From: Protopterus annectens
Taxonomy: Eukaryota; Chordata; Ceratodontiformes; Protopteridae
DNA: 64,000 bases
Direction: 5' to 3'
Assembly (NCBI RefSeq): GCF_019279795.1
Contig: NC_056725.1
Span: forward strand, 1,615,817,801 to 1,615,881,800
Shown: positions 23,351 through 35,842 of the stretch, in pieces
Numbering within the stretch: the first letter of the stretch is position 1
Layout of the letters: each line of letters starts with the position of its first letter
Program-made: the position numbers and the translations under genes
The notes under the pieces: generated by a model
Database searches by the model: none
What the model was told of the DNA's origin: nothing
The model's input: only the letters and a program-made list of their open reading frames with translations

Positions 23351-23800
23351 CTCTTTCAATCTTTTACTCATCAAAAACCTTCTCCTTCTATCATCTCTCC
23401 ATATGCTTATATTCCAGTACTTATATGTTAGTAGTAAAAAATGCATCAGACTGTCACTGCTTATGTGCAATTTGTAAACAATGAAGCAGACTGTAACTAT
23501 GAACTGTATATTCCTAAAAAGTAATGCCTCTCTGCTGTATATGCAATGTTCCACTACCAGTTCGTTTTAACTTTCCTCATCACTAGTGTGTATTATTTGT
23601 AATGTTTGCTGTTTGAATTGTAAATGTCTTGCTCAAAACTATAAACCTTGTATAAATATATTCTTTAAACTATTGTAACCTAGATTGTTATTGGAGCTTT
23701 TCTCCCCAGGACTCCATTGAAAATGGGTTCATTGGCCCAATGGACCATCCTGGTAAACCAACTGCAAATAAATAAATAAAATAAATAAAATTTATAAAAT

Positions 23801-24421
23801 AATATATTGAATAATCCTTACATATGTATTATGAGTTTTTTTTTTTTTTGCTTTCTTTGATTTTGTGGCCCTTTTTTTTTGAATTATTGAAAATGTGAAA
23901 AGTACCATGAATATTTTAACACAAATGTGCTCTTTTTTAATAAGTACAGCTGGATCTCAGTATGTAAACTTACTAAGTGCAGTAGTGATTATTTAGTGGC
24001 AGGAATAATTTTCCGCTGTTTCTAAGGGATGGACATTATTAGTCTGAGTTCTAATTATGTTCTTATAGGTTCTTTCAGGTAACCATTTACTTTTGCTTTT
24101 CCCCCAAGACGTCATGAGAGCTAGAAGTGATGCACATGTGCTGAGAAGAAGTTTTTTCCTTTGTTGTCAAGCTTAAACTCCACTTAATAACCAGGAAAGC
24201 AATTGTTCTTGTTATCAGTTATTGCCATTTTGGTATTTCCATACTCTATTCCTCATTTTATTGAATTTTATAACTTTTTAAGAGTTTGCTTGGCTAAAGT
24301 CACTGACTGTGTGTCTTAAATAGTCACCAGGCTGTTAGTATATCAGATCGTACCCCACCCAGTTAATCCAGGTGTTCCTCTTGTGATTTGTACATGTTTT
24401 ACCACATTTTTACATTACATT
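23801..24421. other. no recognisable feature
   Basis: AT-rich with T-runs. No ORF or repeat family is recognised. Confidence 0.5.
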
Positions 24422-24440
24422 ACATTATATGTCTATTTCA

Positions 24441-24705
24441 AGCCGTGGTGCTACAGCGGTAGCGTTGTTGCATCACAGCAAGAGGTTCTCCTGTTCGATT
24501 CTCGGCTGGAGTGCCTTCTGTGTGGAGTCTGCATGTCCTTCCCACTGTCGAGTGGCCTCCAAAAGACATGCGTGAATGGGCGTGCCTTCGCTGAAGGTTG
24601 GGCGTCGGGCTAGAACTCGGCACCATAAAAATCTACTGCCAATCATTAGTGGACCGGAGTTCCGATGTGGCGACCCCTAACCGGGAAAAGCCGAAAATAC
24701 AAACA
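24441..24705 (+). mobile_element. tRNA-derived SINE, short form, complete
   Basis: Flanked by a 19-bp duplication, acattatatgtctatttca, at 24422-24440 and 24706-24724. Head: gtggtgctacagcggtagcg (box A-like) and ctgttcgattctcggc (box B-like). It ends gtggcgacccctaaccggga then aaagccgaaaatacaaac. It groups with the copy at 9950 (shared cagcaagaggttctcc and ctggagtgccttctgtgtgg) rather than with those at 12307 and 55607. Confidence 0.92.
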
Positions 24706-24724
24706 ACATTATATGTCTATTTCA

Positions 24725-26589
24725 GTTAGCATCACTTATATTGTGCATTTTGCAGTCTCCTGCCTGTGTGAGTGTCATATTTTGTTACAACGAGTATTCT
24801 CTTTTCTTTATTCATATACTTCCCACTATAAGGGCTGCTATCTGTGAAGAGTGCTGTATAGATGCAGGGATAATAACTAAATTCTCGGCTCACTTGTTTT
24901 TATGCACATAATCATAAGCAGAGTAAGATTAAAGTTTCAGAAATACAATGACAATTAACTGCAATACTAAGACATAAATATGATGTAAAAAATTCTGTTA
25001 ATGATTAACTCCCCAAACCAAAATGAAACAAATGGATCTTTAGGGACCATTTGAAGCACCCCCCAGTGAAATGCCAATGCAGTAAGATCCATAGTTATGG
25101 TACCTCATGGGCCAATGAATGTTTCCCAGACCACCATAGGCAGTATCCTGGAACCACTAATTATCACATGCCAGGTGAGCAGAGCTATCAGGTTAGCCAG
25201 TACTGGACCACACTTCTGAAGGCTCAAGTCATTTAGGGCTATGCACAGTATCTGCCCTTTATACTTAACCCTCAAAGCAACCAAAGGTCAGCACAGTAAA
25301 CATGCAGTAAGACCCTGTGCATATGCATGAGATAGTATTTATCTTGCCAAATTTTTCATGGGCTGCAAACATCTGAAGTCAATATTGGAAAGCCATAAAT
25401 AAAGCAAAGAAGGAACCAGTGCATGCATGTCAGTTGACTGGTCTTCTTGGAGATTGCAGGTGCTGCATACTGGAAATGCTGCTAAGATGATGATAATAAG
25501 AATGAACAGCTGGCACACAGCTCATAAGTGAGAGATGATCATCATTGAACCAAAGATACAAACTCTGCTGAATTCCTGCCATAGGTAATGGTGGATGAAA
25601 GACTCAGACAAGTGGAAGGCATTATGGTGGCATGAATAGTTATCCTGACTGAGCTTCAAGTAGCATTTTCTCATCCAAGTTACAATCATAGCCCAGCTGT
25701 CATCAAATGGTTTAATAACTGAATCTTTGTGTTAAGAAAAGGTAATGTAAAGCTGAGAGTCACCATTAGATGAGGAGTCCCTCCTTTAAATATCTTCTGC
25801 TAATGTAGGCAAGTAAACTGCATAACAGTGGACTCAACAGTCAGAGCTGTGTAAATTCACTATGTTCAGGGAACTTATTCGAAGTATAAACATTTGAGAC
25901 ATCCCTCCACATGTCTCTTAGATGTTTAAGAGGTGAAACTCTCAAGAAGAGAGGTAAAAAAATGCAATGATTAAGCAAGATTTCAAGCAGGATTCCATGG
26001 CCATTAGTATAAAATGCCACTGAGAAATTAAGGAGGATCTAAGCAGGATATCAGTGTTGATCTTTCAAGGTCACTAACCATCTTAGTAAGGCAAATTCAG
26101 TACCGTGCTGGGATCAAAATCTGGACTGCTTGGATTGAAGATGACACAGATGATTAAACTGATTCAGATTCATGATGAACAAAAATGCCTTCATAATAAC
26201 TTTACCCATCTAGAAAGGTCACCGTCAGTGTAGTAATATTCTTTGCAGTGTCCACCTATGGTATATTTCTTGAGGACAAAGGTTCTCATTGTGTCTTTTA
26301 ATGGTGATGGAAAAACTCTTGTTTTAAGAGATACATGTACAACCTGGAAAGTGATGGAATAAAGGTATGTTGGCAAATTAACAGCAACCTGACTCAGCCT
26401 GGGTCAAGCCATTGGGCAGAGTGTCTTAATCTTGAGTTCAAATCCATAATATTGAAATATTTAAGATTATGTTATTTCATGGCAGTTTCTGTGAATCTTT
26501 TTATATTGGAACCCTTAAAATAAATTGCTATTACAATGATTTTTGCTATTTTTGCTGGTTTGCATATAGACAGTCATTCCAGAGGATTA
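24725..26589. other. no recognisable feature
   Basis: About 1.9 kb of moderately AT-rich sequence with no ORF above about 62 codons. A weak box B-like gagttcaaatcc near 26437 is not enough for a SINE call. Confidence 0.45.
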
Positions 26590-26785
26590 AGGCTATGAGT
26601 TGTTAATGAGCTGCTTTCTGTTGACGTGGTTTGATTCTCTCAACCTCCATTTGCCTGCTGTGTTACTTGGACAAGTCACTTAACCAGATAATCCTATGCC
26701 GACTCTGTAAATTGGCTACTTGGATCAGCATTCTACTCCAGTAAACAAATGCAAATACAAATAAATAAGTAAATAAAATTAAATT
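26590..26785 (+). mobile_element. MIR/CORE-SINE-like element with L2-like tail
   Basis: A tRNA-like head with ggtttgattctctc (box B-like) precedes ctgctgtgttacttggacaa plus gtcacttaacc, which closely resembles the conserved MIR/CORE-SINE core. The 3' end, tccagtaaacaaatgcaaat followed by aaataa repeats, matches the L2-like LINE tails in this window. MIR-type SINEs are known to use L2 LINEs. The 5' edge is approximate. Confidence 0.65.
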
Positions 26786-26892
26786 CTCTGTATATGCTTT
26801 GTGATTGATGGGTTGGTTTGGATAATTCTGGTTTTAACAGAGATAGAAAATGAACTGTTTTGTTCTATCTGAACAGTGGTTTCAGAATTGTT

Positions 26893-28470
26893 TTACTGTT
26901 TTCTACAGTGCAATACTATAAACAGGGAATTGAATGACTTTTCAGTGATGGTGGCATTTATCCTTTCTCCATAGTTGAGTAACCTTGGATTCAGTGTTTT
27001 TAAATAAGGTGTTTTTCTGGCAATATATCTGGCATTATCTAACAGTCCTTGAGGAGATTTTCCATATAACAACTTAGATGGACTGAACCCTGTTGAGGCT
27101 TGTGAAACTTCTCTAATGGCAAACAAGAGGTATAGTGTTAACTAGTCTCTGTTTTGCCATCTTCCTTTAGAACACATCATTGTGAATGCCTCAAAAAAAC
27201 TCAATTGGTTAGAACTCCCACTAATACTTCAATTCAATCAATTATCACTTGCATGCAAATTATTACATCACTCAGACAACACCCCAGCTCTACAACAACT
27301 ACTTCAACCTTACACCACCACCAGAACCTTAAGACCTAGCACCCAAAACCTCCTTAAGGTTACTAAATTTAACAATAAAGCAGGAAAATCTGTCTACAGC
27401 CACTATATTTCTAAAATCTGGAACTCCCTTCCTGCCCATATAACAGGCAACAATTCCTCAACCCAATTCAAGAAACTACTTAAAAGTCACTTCATGAATA
27501 ACAGACTATGCTCCTGTCTCACCCCTGGTTAGTGCACACTATATTGCTATTATCAACCAGGTTCATAGCTTAGCTACAGACCTATAATGTTTATAAAACC
27601 AGTAGTAATGCCTTATATTTAGACTGTAGCACTAATTGTACTCCCACCTTCCCTAGAGGTGAAAGAAATGTATCTCGTGAATGTTTTCCAGAGTACTCCC
27701 TTCCATTTTGCTCTACTATGTCTCAAAATAATTACCATATGATTGTCATATGCTAACATTTGTGTAACCTGCCTTTCACTAGCATTTAATGTACTGTCTG
27801 TATTGTCTGTTAACTATAAAATTGTATCTCTTGGAGTTTTTCTTCCCGGGCATCCGCTGGGAATGGATTTATATCCAGTCGGACTCTCCAGGCTAACAAA
27901 TGTAAAATAAAATAAAAACAAAATAAAACTGTTCTCAACTTGGATCCTAATGTTTTGTTATAGCATTCCACTAACCTAGTAGTCTGATGATGGTACAATT
28001 AAAATATCACTTGGTGTTCCATAAAGCACTGGCCCAGGTGGTGCATTATTCTGAGCATAAATGGAGTTCCATGGTCTATGAGTATTTTCTTAGGTATCCC
28101 TTCTCTGGAAAATAACAAAACTGGTTCATTTGTTATAGATTTAGCATTAACTTCACATTAGGAATAGCCTTAGGGTACTTACTTGTAGAGTTCACAATAA
28201 CCAAAAAGTATTGAAACCCATTGCTGGATTTTACCAATGAACCAGCAATGTCCATAACCATACATTTAAATGGCACCTCTGTGATAGACATTGTAATCAA
28301 ATGATCTTTGAAACCTGTGGGAGGGGGTGTCTTTTGACATTCAGGACACTTAGCACTGATGTTCTTATAGTTCCTAGTTAGTAAAACCTTGCTAAGGATC
28401 TATGCTTTAGATTTATCCATTCCCAGGTGCCCTCCTAATACATGGATATCTGCTGACTTCCTCACTAAGT
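26893..28470 (-). pseudogene. Ty3/gypsy pol (integrase) fragment, interrupted
   Basis: On the minus strand, from 28470 down: GGHLGMDKSKA and KCPECQKT (integrase zinc-binding region), then VMDIAGSLVKSSNGFQYFLV with IVNSTSKYPKA (catalytic core start). Next come ILIDHGTPFM and YHHQTTRLVECYNKTL, and, beyond an inserted L2 piece, FAIREVSQASTGFSPSKLLY. These are the successive conserved blocks of Ty3/gypsy integrase. Stops and frameshifts occur throughout. No LTR, protease, RT or gag is identified nearby. The neighbouring 28471-29500 has no clear pol motif. Confidence 0.85.
27166..27930 (+). mobile_element. L2-like LINE 3' fragment (L2-D) inserted in the gypsy integrase
   Basis: An open stretch at 27182-27532 gives KLNWLELPLILQFNQLSLAC and SHYISKIWNSLPAHITG, the C-terminal end of L2-like ORF2. 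It is followed by a 3' UTR with ctccaggctaacaaatgtaa and aaataaaa repeats. It lies sense, opposite to the gypsy frame, and splits it between the KLRTV and GRWQ blocks. Edges are placed from where the gypsy reading stops and restarts. No target duplication is evident. Confidence 0.85.
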
Positions 28471-29148
28471 TTAGGGAAGATTTGAGCACTGATAGTTAAT
28501 GTACTATTTCTTTTCTGTCCTTACTTGTTCATTAAGATGGTTTGCAACTCAAAGTATGAACAGGAAGTGGGAACATTTTGTTCAGTTTCTTCCCCTACAA
28601 CTCTAGCTATACTTTCTCTTGTCTATTTGAAATGCTGATTTATGACCAAAGGTACTACCATTTGTCTGTAACTGAAAATGCTGTGTGTCTTGTCTGACTG
28701 CAGGTGAAACTGGTCACCTGTCTCTACCTCCCTGTGACCTCTGACACTTTCAAACAGTAGTGATATGGACTACTAAGGCTGCAGTTAGATATGAGTAGGC
28801 AATAACACTTACAGATTAGATTAGAAGTGCCTATATCACAGGAGTAGTCCGAATTTAATATTCATAAGTGGGATGGTACCAGCTGGCAGAGACTGGCTTA
28901 TGGTACACAAAGGATATTCAGAAGCAAATGGAAGAGAGGAAGACAAGACTTCTTACCATGGATCACATCCAGATTATTGACTGGAAGTCCAAATTTCACT
29001 AAGTATGATTAAAGAAAACGGGTGATATTAGCAGTTTATTTGCACAGATCTAGAACTGGTGGAAAAACTGTACAGGACAGAAGAAAGATGATTGTTTAAA
29101 AGAAAAAGGAGGGACTGAAGAGACAGATAAAGAGAAAGAGAGACTGAC

Positions 29149-29187
<39 letters not shown>

Positions 29188-29506
29188 AGTGCGTGGAAAA
29201 GGGGGTTGACTGAAGCAGCTGTGAATGGGGTGGTAAAGCAGCTTTGGATGGAGTCTTGGATGTTCTGAAAAACTTAGATTTTGCACCATCAGTTTAATTT
29301 CCCCAAGTCATTTGGGTTTCTAATACCATAACAGGAATGGACCCCATTCCTAAGTAAGGGTATAATTAAAGTTCCTGAAATTAGTATTGTTTCAATCTTT
29401 GATCTTAGTTGAAAGGGCTCTTTGCAGGACAAGGAATTTGCCCAGAATTGACTCCTTCTGTAATTCATATGGAATTATAAGACCCCATTGCTCTTACTAC
29501 TATTAC
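28471..29506. other. no recognisable gene; contains (GA)n at 29155-29186
   Basis: Unassigned sequence upstream of the gypsy integrase reading. The only clear feature is about 16 GA units. Minus-strand ORFs over it are Ser/Leu repeats. Confidence 0.5.
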
Positions 29507-31970
29507 GTTCATAGGCGTTTACTAGGCTAATGACCACAAGGGCCTTTTTAAGCCTAGCCATGCATCCCAAGTCTCTGACAAGTTCTAATACCCTTGATAA
29601 GTGTGAGCATGGGCCTGGGAGATGAACCATTTACAGGTTACCTGTGTCCATTAGAGACACAGGTGACAAACCAAGGATGAATTTCCAGTTTCCAATCTGA
29701 TTGCCCAAGTTGCATTTGAATTGGGTTAGGGAGGAACTCTGCTTCACATGGATGGGGAGCCAGGGGGTAGTCTCTGGGATACATACCTATCTCTCCAGCA
29801 GGTCCTATTTATATCACAGGCAAGGTTTAAGTCTTTAGAATGCATAATTCTGGTGCTGTTTGTTTTATGGATATGCAGGAGGTCCATCAGAGTGGGGTCT
29901 GAAAATGCCCTGTATGCCAAGCATAGATGTCCCCTCTAAAACCTGTAGGAAAAAGAATGCAGGGATAGGGTCTTGAGATGGTCTGCATAGGACATTTTAC
30001 TTATGCCCTGTATTCTTTTCATGAGGAAACTCTATGGATGTTCCAGTTGTTGGATATGCCTGGTTAGGTACATACCAAAGGGGGCATTGTACTCAATGAT
30101 AGGTCTGATGAATGCCGAATACAGTGGAAAAATGACTTTTTTGGACTTAGATGCCATACCTTTGTTTATAAGTTGTGCAATATAGAATGATTTCTTCACC
30201 ACTGTAGACACATGATGGTCAAAGGCTAGATTACTATCTATGTGTGTCCCTAAGTCCCTGACTACTAGGTCAACTCTAAGGGGTGTGTTGTCAATATGAT
30301 AGCTACCAGGGATGGATGACTAAAGAATACTATTATGCATTTCTTGACATTTAGTTTTAGTCCATGGCTCTGACACCTGTTGTTTGTCTGTGTCAGCCCC
30401 TCCAGGAGAACAGTTGTGTCAGTGTGAGATTCAATGACAGCTCCTAAGTTGCAATCATCTGCAAATGTAGTCAGCCAGAGACCACTAACACTGGCTTTGA
30501 CTTCTGAGAAGCAAACACCAAAAAGGAGTGGTTCAAGAACTGATCCCTGAGGGACTCCACTTGTGACTTGCCTCTTTGTAGAGGTGGACTCCCCAATTTT
30601 AATTTCCTGGGTCCTATCAGTGAGCCAGTTGGCTATCCACCTACAGGTTTGTACCTAACCTCTTGAGTTTGTCAACAATGCCTGAGTGGGGTATTGTGTC
30701 AAATGCCTTGACCACACGAATGTAGGCAATGTGAACAATTTTGCCCTCATCCATTGCTTTAGTGACCTTCTCAAAGAAGTCCACCAGGCTGAGTAGGCAT
30801 GATCTGTTGATGAAACCAAACTGAGTTGCATCCAGTGTCTGAAGGTTTACTATATCTATGTTGATCATCTCCATGATAATTCTTTCCATGGCTTTACATA
30901 TAAGAATAGTAGGCTTATGGGTCTGTAGTTTCCACGGTCTGTAGATGGTCCATCCTTGTGGAAAGGGATGACTGTTGCCTTTCTCCATTCGTGAGGCATG
31001 AACCCTGTTTGGAGGCTACAGTTAAATAATAATTCCAGATCCTCTGATAGGTCAAGTTTCATGCTATTTAGAAGGCATCATAGGATATTGTCTGAGCTAA
31101 TTGATGCAGTATTCTTGGTCTTAGAGAGAGCATTAAGGACTTGTTCCCTAGTGGTAGTAGGGGAGTTATATTTGATGATAATTCCTGAGGCAAGGTTGAG
31201 GGGGAGAGAAGGGTAAAGTTGGAGCTGAATTTATGAGCCAGGAGGTTTGCTATATCTTCTGGCTCAGTATAGGTGGCACCATTTACAATGAGCTCTGCAC
31301 ATGATTGTGCATTGCTTTTGAGGTTGTGGACATTGCTAAAGAATGCTTTGTAGTTGTCCTTAGCCTAGGAGGCCAAGCTTACTGCAAATTTGGCTTTGGT
31401 AGACTTTATTTGTCCTTTGAGCTGTTTGTTTATTTTCATGAGAGTGCTTTTATCCTGCTGGGTGCTGCACCTCCTATTTTTTGCCATGATTTTCTTTGTC
31501 CTGCTATATAGCCTACTGATTTTGTGATTCCACCAGGGTGGCTTGTTTTTTGAGTTAGTTCTGTACTTCCTCCTGGTGGGTACAGCTGCCACTATGCAGC
31601 AATTAACATGCTTGTACATGTTTTTTGTGAACAGTTTTGCATAGGCAGCAGTGTTCTCAGGGTTTATGGGGGCTTGAAGTTTTGCCAGATTCTCACTTAA
31701 TATCCAGAGGTTAGCCTTAGAATAGTTCCTGAATATTCCAGGTTTAGCTGGGGACCCAGGTTTTTATTTTTACTTCAAAGGAGACCATTTTGTGGTCTGA
31801 CCTTATCAGGGAAGGCATTACAGTAGGGGGTGTGCAGCAGTCTCCCATATTAGTGCGAACCAGATCCAGTATGATTGCACCCCTGGTTGGTGTATTGACT
31901 ATCTAGTCCAGGGAGTTTGTGTTTACAAAATCCAGGAATCTCTGTGCATGTATGTTTTGGAACTGTCTAG
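29507..31970 (-). mobile_element. CR1-E: antisense CR1 LINE of an older subfamily
   Basis: The 3' end is near ttcataggcgtttactaggc (29509). Diverged ORF2 pieces follow on the minus strand up to about 31970. The subfamily also appears at 53155, 56040 and 62385 (shared ctaggctaatgaccac). It is 5' truncated within the endonuclease. Confidence 0.85.
29700..31960 (-). pseudogene. CR1-E ORF2, heavily decayed
   Basis: On the minus strand: end of the endonuclease near 31800-31960, linker with KPPWWNHKISRLYSRTKKIM (31365-31619), then RT pieces MPHEWRKATVIPFHKDG, NYRPISL, LICKAMERIIMEMI, QFGFINRSCLL and VVKAFDTIPHSG. The catalytic region near 30460 and the C-terminal part (FGMYLTR-type, near 30070) survive only as frameshifted pieces. 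Same domain order as CR1-B, with much lower similarity. Confidence 0.82.
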
Positions 31971-32869
31971 GTATCTTTCTTCTACATTGCTCTTGTTTCT
32001 GCATGCAAATCCTGGAATTTTATGACTTTGTGGCTCTCTGTATGTAAGAATTGGTAATCACTGGGTGCAGCAATTTTAATAACCAGTGTCTACTTTTGTC
32101 TTCTTTTCATGGACTACTATATCTGGTTTTCTCACATTTACTTTCTAAACTCTTGGTAGTGAATGATCTCATGTGATATAAACATCATCATTCTTCATAA
32201 CGCTTTATGGCTCAAGTTTCCATGCTTCTCAGCTACTTCAATATTGTAATAATTGCACAAATCCCAGTGTAACAGTCCTGCCACATTATTATGCCTTTTA
32301 GTATATAGGTCCTGTGAGTGAATTACAACCAGCAATGGACACTTCACTACTCCATGTCCCAAGTGCTCTCTCCATCCAGTTTCTTCACTCTACAAAAAGT
32401 GAAATGAGCACATGTAAGTCTGACTACTGCTGCTGCTGCAAAAGTTATCCCACTTCCCAAACAACTTGCACAGGTGAATTTCACCTGCAGTTGCAAAGGT
32501 TCACAAGGAACAAATATACTGAGTTGAATCTATATAAGGCAATTTCAAAAACTCAAACTAATAACATAATTTGTTAAGTCATACATTAGTGTGTTTTGTT
32601 TTATAGTGTTGAATCTGCTGGAAGGATATCCCCACCCCCACTTACTCACCCACACTCACAGACCTTTAATGCTGAAGGTGACGCTACATTAACACTTCAC
32701 CGTATTTTACTCTTATCAGTGTAATATATCCCTGGAAAGTCATTGAAAAGCCTATAACTATAAAATTAGATGCTTTGACTTGAGTCAGGTATTTAGAGTT
32801 CAGACACCTTGTCTTTGTATCCATGAACATTCTACCTCACTGATTGTTTATGATGGTAAACCATCTGGA
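31971..32869. other. no recognisable feature
   Basis: Unassigned. The longest ORF (about 87 codons at 32314) has no motif that I recognise. Confidence 0.45.
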
Positions 32870-33159
32870 GTGGGGGGTTCTTCCTGCTCTGTTCGCTCTG
32901 CTCATTCCACTCCCCTGCCCTTCCCCCATATCCCACACACCCCCGGCACCTCTTCTCTTATCCTAAGCAAACCACTCCCCCTCCTTCCTATGATCCAATT
33001 AAATACAACTCTACCTTGTCCACACCCACATTTCATTCACACCTTATTTTCTTTTATTTAGCCAAACTTTTCTGCTCTCCCTTACATCTGTCACCTTGAA
33101 TTCTCATCCCCTCTACTATAATTCTTTGCATCTTTCTCTACTTTACCATCACACTACTT

Positions 33160-35842
33160 CAACAATTGGCTAAGCTTCTGGTGTCATTCTAAGGGGATCC
33201 AGTGTCTGTCTGCCTGGGACGACATTATCGACAAAGAACAATACTTTGCCAGAGATGGCCTGCACCTGTCTCCCCTGGGATTCTGGATATTGGCTAAGGC
33301 TCTTGCCTCCTCTATAATGTCTTTTTAGGCAAGGTTCAAAATACAAACTCACCACCATAGCAGGTATAAGCAAGCAAAATCTGATGGTAATGCTACTGAA
33401 TGCTAGATGTCTAAACTTCAAAATGCACTCACTCGAGGCTCTCCTTAAAATGGAGAACATTTACATCTGTGCAGTGATGGAGACCTAGTTCAATTACCAT
33501 GCTATAACTCATACCACACCTTTCAGCCACCTAACCTGGACTGAAACACTAAAGGAGGAGGCATGTCCATATTCATTAAGGATATCCACACCTCCAGGCT
33601 AGTTGCTCAACATAATGCATCCAAAATTATCCAAGTGCAACTTACACTGGGCAAGACTGCAATCCAAGTTGTAGCTTGTTATAGATCCCCCACAATGCCC
33701 TAGGATGTCTACTCCACATTTCTTGATATACTGGGTAATATTAAGGTACAGCCCAATAGCCTAATGGGTGATTTCAACAACCCCACCATCAACTGGGAAA
33801 ACTACACATGTACTAACTCATTTGCTCAATGCTTTCTGGAATTCATAAATTCAAATGCCCCGGATCAGCTTGTCCATACCCCTACTAGGGGCAGCAATAT
33901 CTTGGACCTGGTCATTACCAATATAGGCAACTGATGTTCCACTCCAGTGGTCAACTCCTTGCTGGTCAGATCCGACCGCAAGCGAATCATCCTAGACATC
34001 AATATCCCACCCCCACCCCCAATTAAGGAAACCACTTAAAAAACTTCTCCAAAGCCAACTTCATGCTTCTTAAGACAAAAGTGGCAAGCAAGATGATATC
34101 CTCCAGAACTCCTGGTTAGCAACACCCAGATCTGCTCTGAGCTACAACACAATGGCACTAGATATACAAAACCTACTGATATCTATACAAGAATGCAAAG
34201 TCCCTGTAATCATTGCTGCACAAGAAAAGACTGCAATTTCCAAAGCCAAGAACACAGCATCCATGGGACCTAACAACATCCCAGGCTGCGTTCTGCATGA
34301 ACTACAGAACGAACTGGCACCCCACCTAAGTACCATGTTCAGTCATAGCCTCACTTCAGGCTTTGTGCCTACTGAATGGCGCACAGTGACAGTTATCCCA
34401 CTCCACAAAGGGGATGCCACCATGGACCCCGGGAACTACTGCCCCATTAGCCTGATGAGCCTGGTCTGCAAGGCCATGGAATGTATCATCTTGGAGCTTA
34501 TAAACAAGGACATAGGTAACCACCAAACTCTGGACCCCACTCAGTTTTGGTTTGTAAAAGGTAAGTCATGTCTCCTAAACCTGATTGACTTCTTTGAAGC
34601 AGTCACCAGAGCTGTGGATGAGGGTAAGGTGGTGTACACAGCCTATCTTGACCTCGCCAAGGTTTTTGACACCATCTCCCAGTCTGAAATTATAGATAGA
34701 CTCATTAGACTGGGGATAAATCCCTATGTCACAAGACACAAGATGGGTGGCCAACTGGCTCACAGACAGAACCTACACAGTGAAAGTAGCCAACTCCAAA
34801 TCCAACTTCAGACCAGTGACAGGTGGAGTACCTTCAGGGCTCAGTCCTGGGTCCTCTCCTGTTTGGCATCTACTTCTCAGAAGTCCAGGCTAATACAGCA
34901 GGTCTTTGGCTAACAAAGTTTGCAGATGACTGCAAACTAGGTGCCATAACAGAATTGCTTAATAATGTGGACATTCTACATAGGGGCCTCACTGAGACTG
35001 ATACTTGGTGTCAAAGTCATGGCTTCAAGCTCAATGCCAAGAAGTGCATTGTCATCCACTTTAGGAAAAACACTGTACCCATGAACTACCACATAGACGG
35101 TGGCCTACTAAACACTGAAAGTGTGATAATAGACCTTGGGACACAGGTGGACAGTAGTCTGTCCTTTGATAATCACATCACCACAGTAGTCAGGAAATCC
35201 TTCTATGTGGCACATCTCATCACAAAGGGGTTCACCTCCAGGAAAAAAAAGAGGTCATTGTTCCTCTCTACTCATCCCTCATCAGATCCATTATACAGTA
35301 CAATTTCCTGTTTAGCATGCACCTCACAAGACATCTACAACAGCTATAAAGGCCACAAAAATACCCAACTAAGTGGATTACTGGCCTCAAACAGATGCCA
35401 TACGCAGACTGCCTCAAAAAACTCCAGCTCTACTCCGTCGCTTATCGCCTACTCAGGCGAACTCTGCCTAACATACAAAGCCATGTCAAACCCAGATTGT
35501 TTGGACATGCTACACTTAAAGAAACCCCAGTCCCTCTGAGCCACATGGTCCCGGGACCTAAACCTTGCCACCACAATAAACAGAACATGCTGAAGGGATA
35601 GATTCCTGTTTGACTACCCATTCATGTCAAGCAAATCTCCTCATTAGCTCTCTTTAAGAAAAATCTTGACGACTGGATGAGAAATAGGAAATTCACCCCG
35701 GGGATCACTTTTGTGGCTCTACTAGACAGGGGCACAGGAAAATAACTTTCTTGGGTGGTGAAAGCCAGGGAACTTTTGGCTAGGCTTATATAGGCACCAG
35801 GGCTGATAGGCTTGTACCCACCTATGAACCTATGAACCTATA
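33160..35842 (+). mobile_element. CR1-F: 5'-truncated CR1 LINE inside L2-G
   Basis: Starts within the last part of ORF1 (caacaattggctaagcttct matches CR1-A 6537) and ends with cctatgaacctatgaaccta at 35822. ORF2 is broken. At about 34100 roughly 0.4 kb of the endonuclease-to-RT linker is missing compared with CR1-I. Confidence 0.9.
33391..35740 (+). pseudogene. CR1-F ORF2, frameshifted and internally deleted
   Basis: Endonuclease pieces from VMLLNARCLN through SIFIKDIHTSR and GDFNNPTINWEN to ILDLVITNI. After the deletion near 34100, RT is open at 34152-34913 (VIPLHKGDAT, NYCPISLMSL, LDLAKVFDTIS) and 34823-35539 (GSVLGPLLFG, KFADDCKLGA with an intact FADD, NAKKCIVIHF). The end, WMRNRKFTPGIT, is present near 35680. 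Stops between blocks make it non-functional. Confidence 0.87.

Larger units (their letters stand above)
21505..23800 (+). mobile_element. L2-like LINE (L2-C), 5' truncated, well preserved
   Basis: Starts close to a (TTTGC)n-like run and carries RT, C-terminal domain and 3' UTR. The 3' end has ggagcttttctcc (a short stem), then ctggtaaaccaactgcaaat and aaataaa repeats. This tail matches those at 27930, 40785, 43560 and 63510. The endonuclease is missing, as expected for a 5'-truncated LINE. Confidence 0.88.

Noticed and set aside
26395-26460. Another SINE head near gagttcaaatcc
   Set aside because: Only a box B-like word is present, with no box A, body or duplication.
29050-29289. Ser/Leu-repeat ORF as a secreted protein
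   Set aside because: It is the translation of a (GA)n array on the minus strand.
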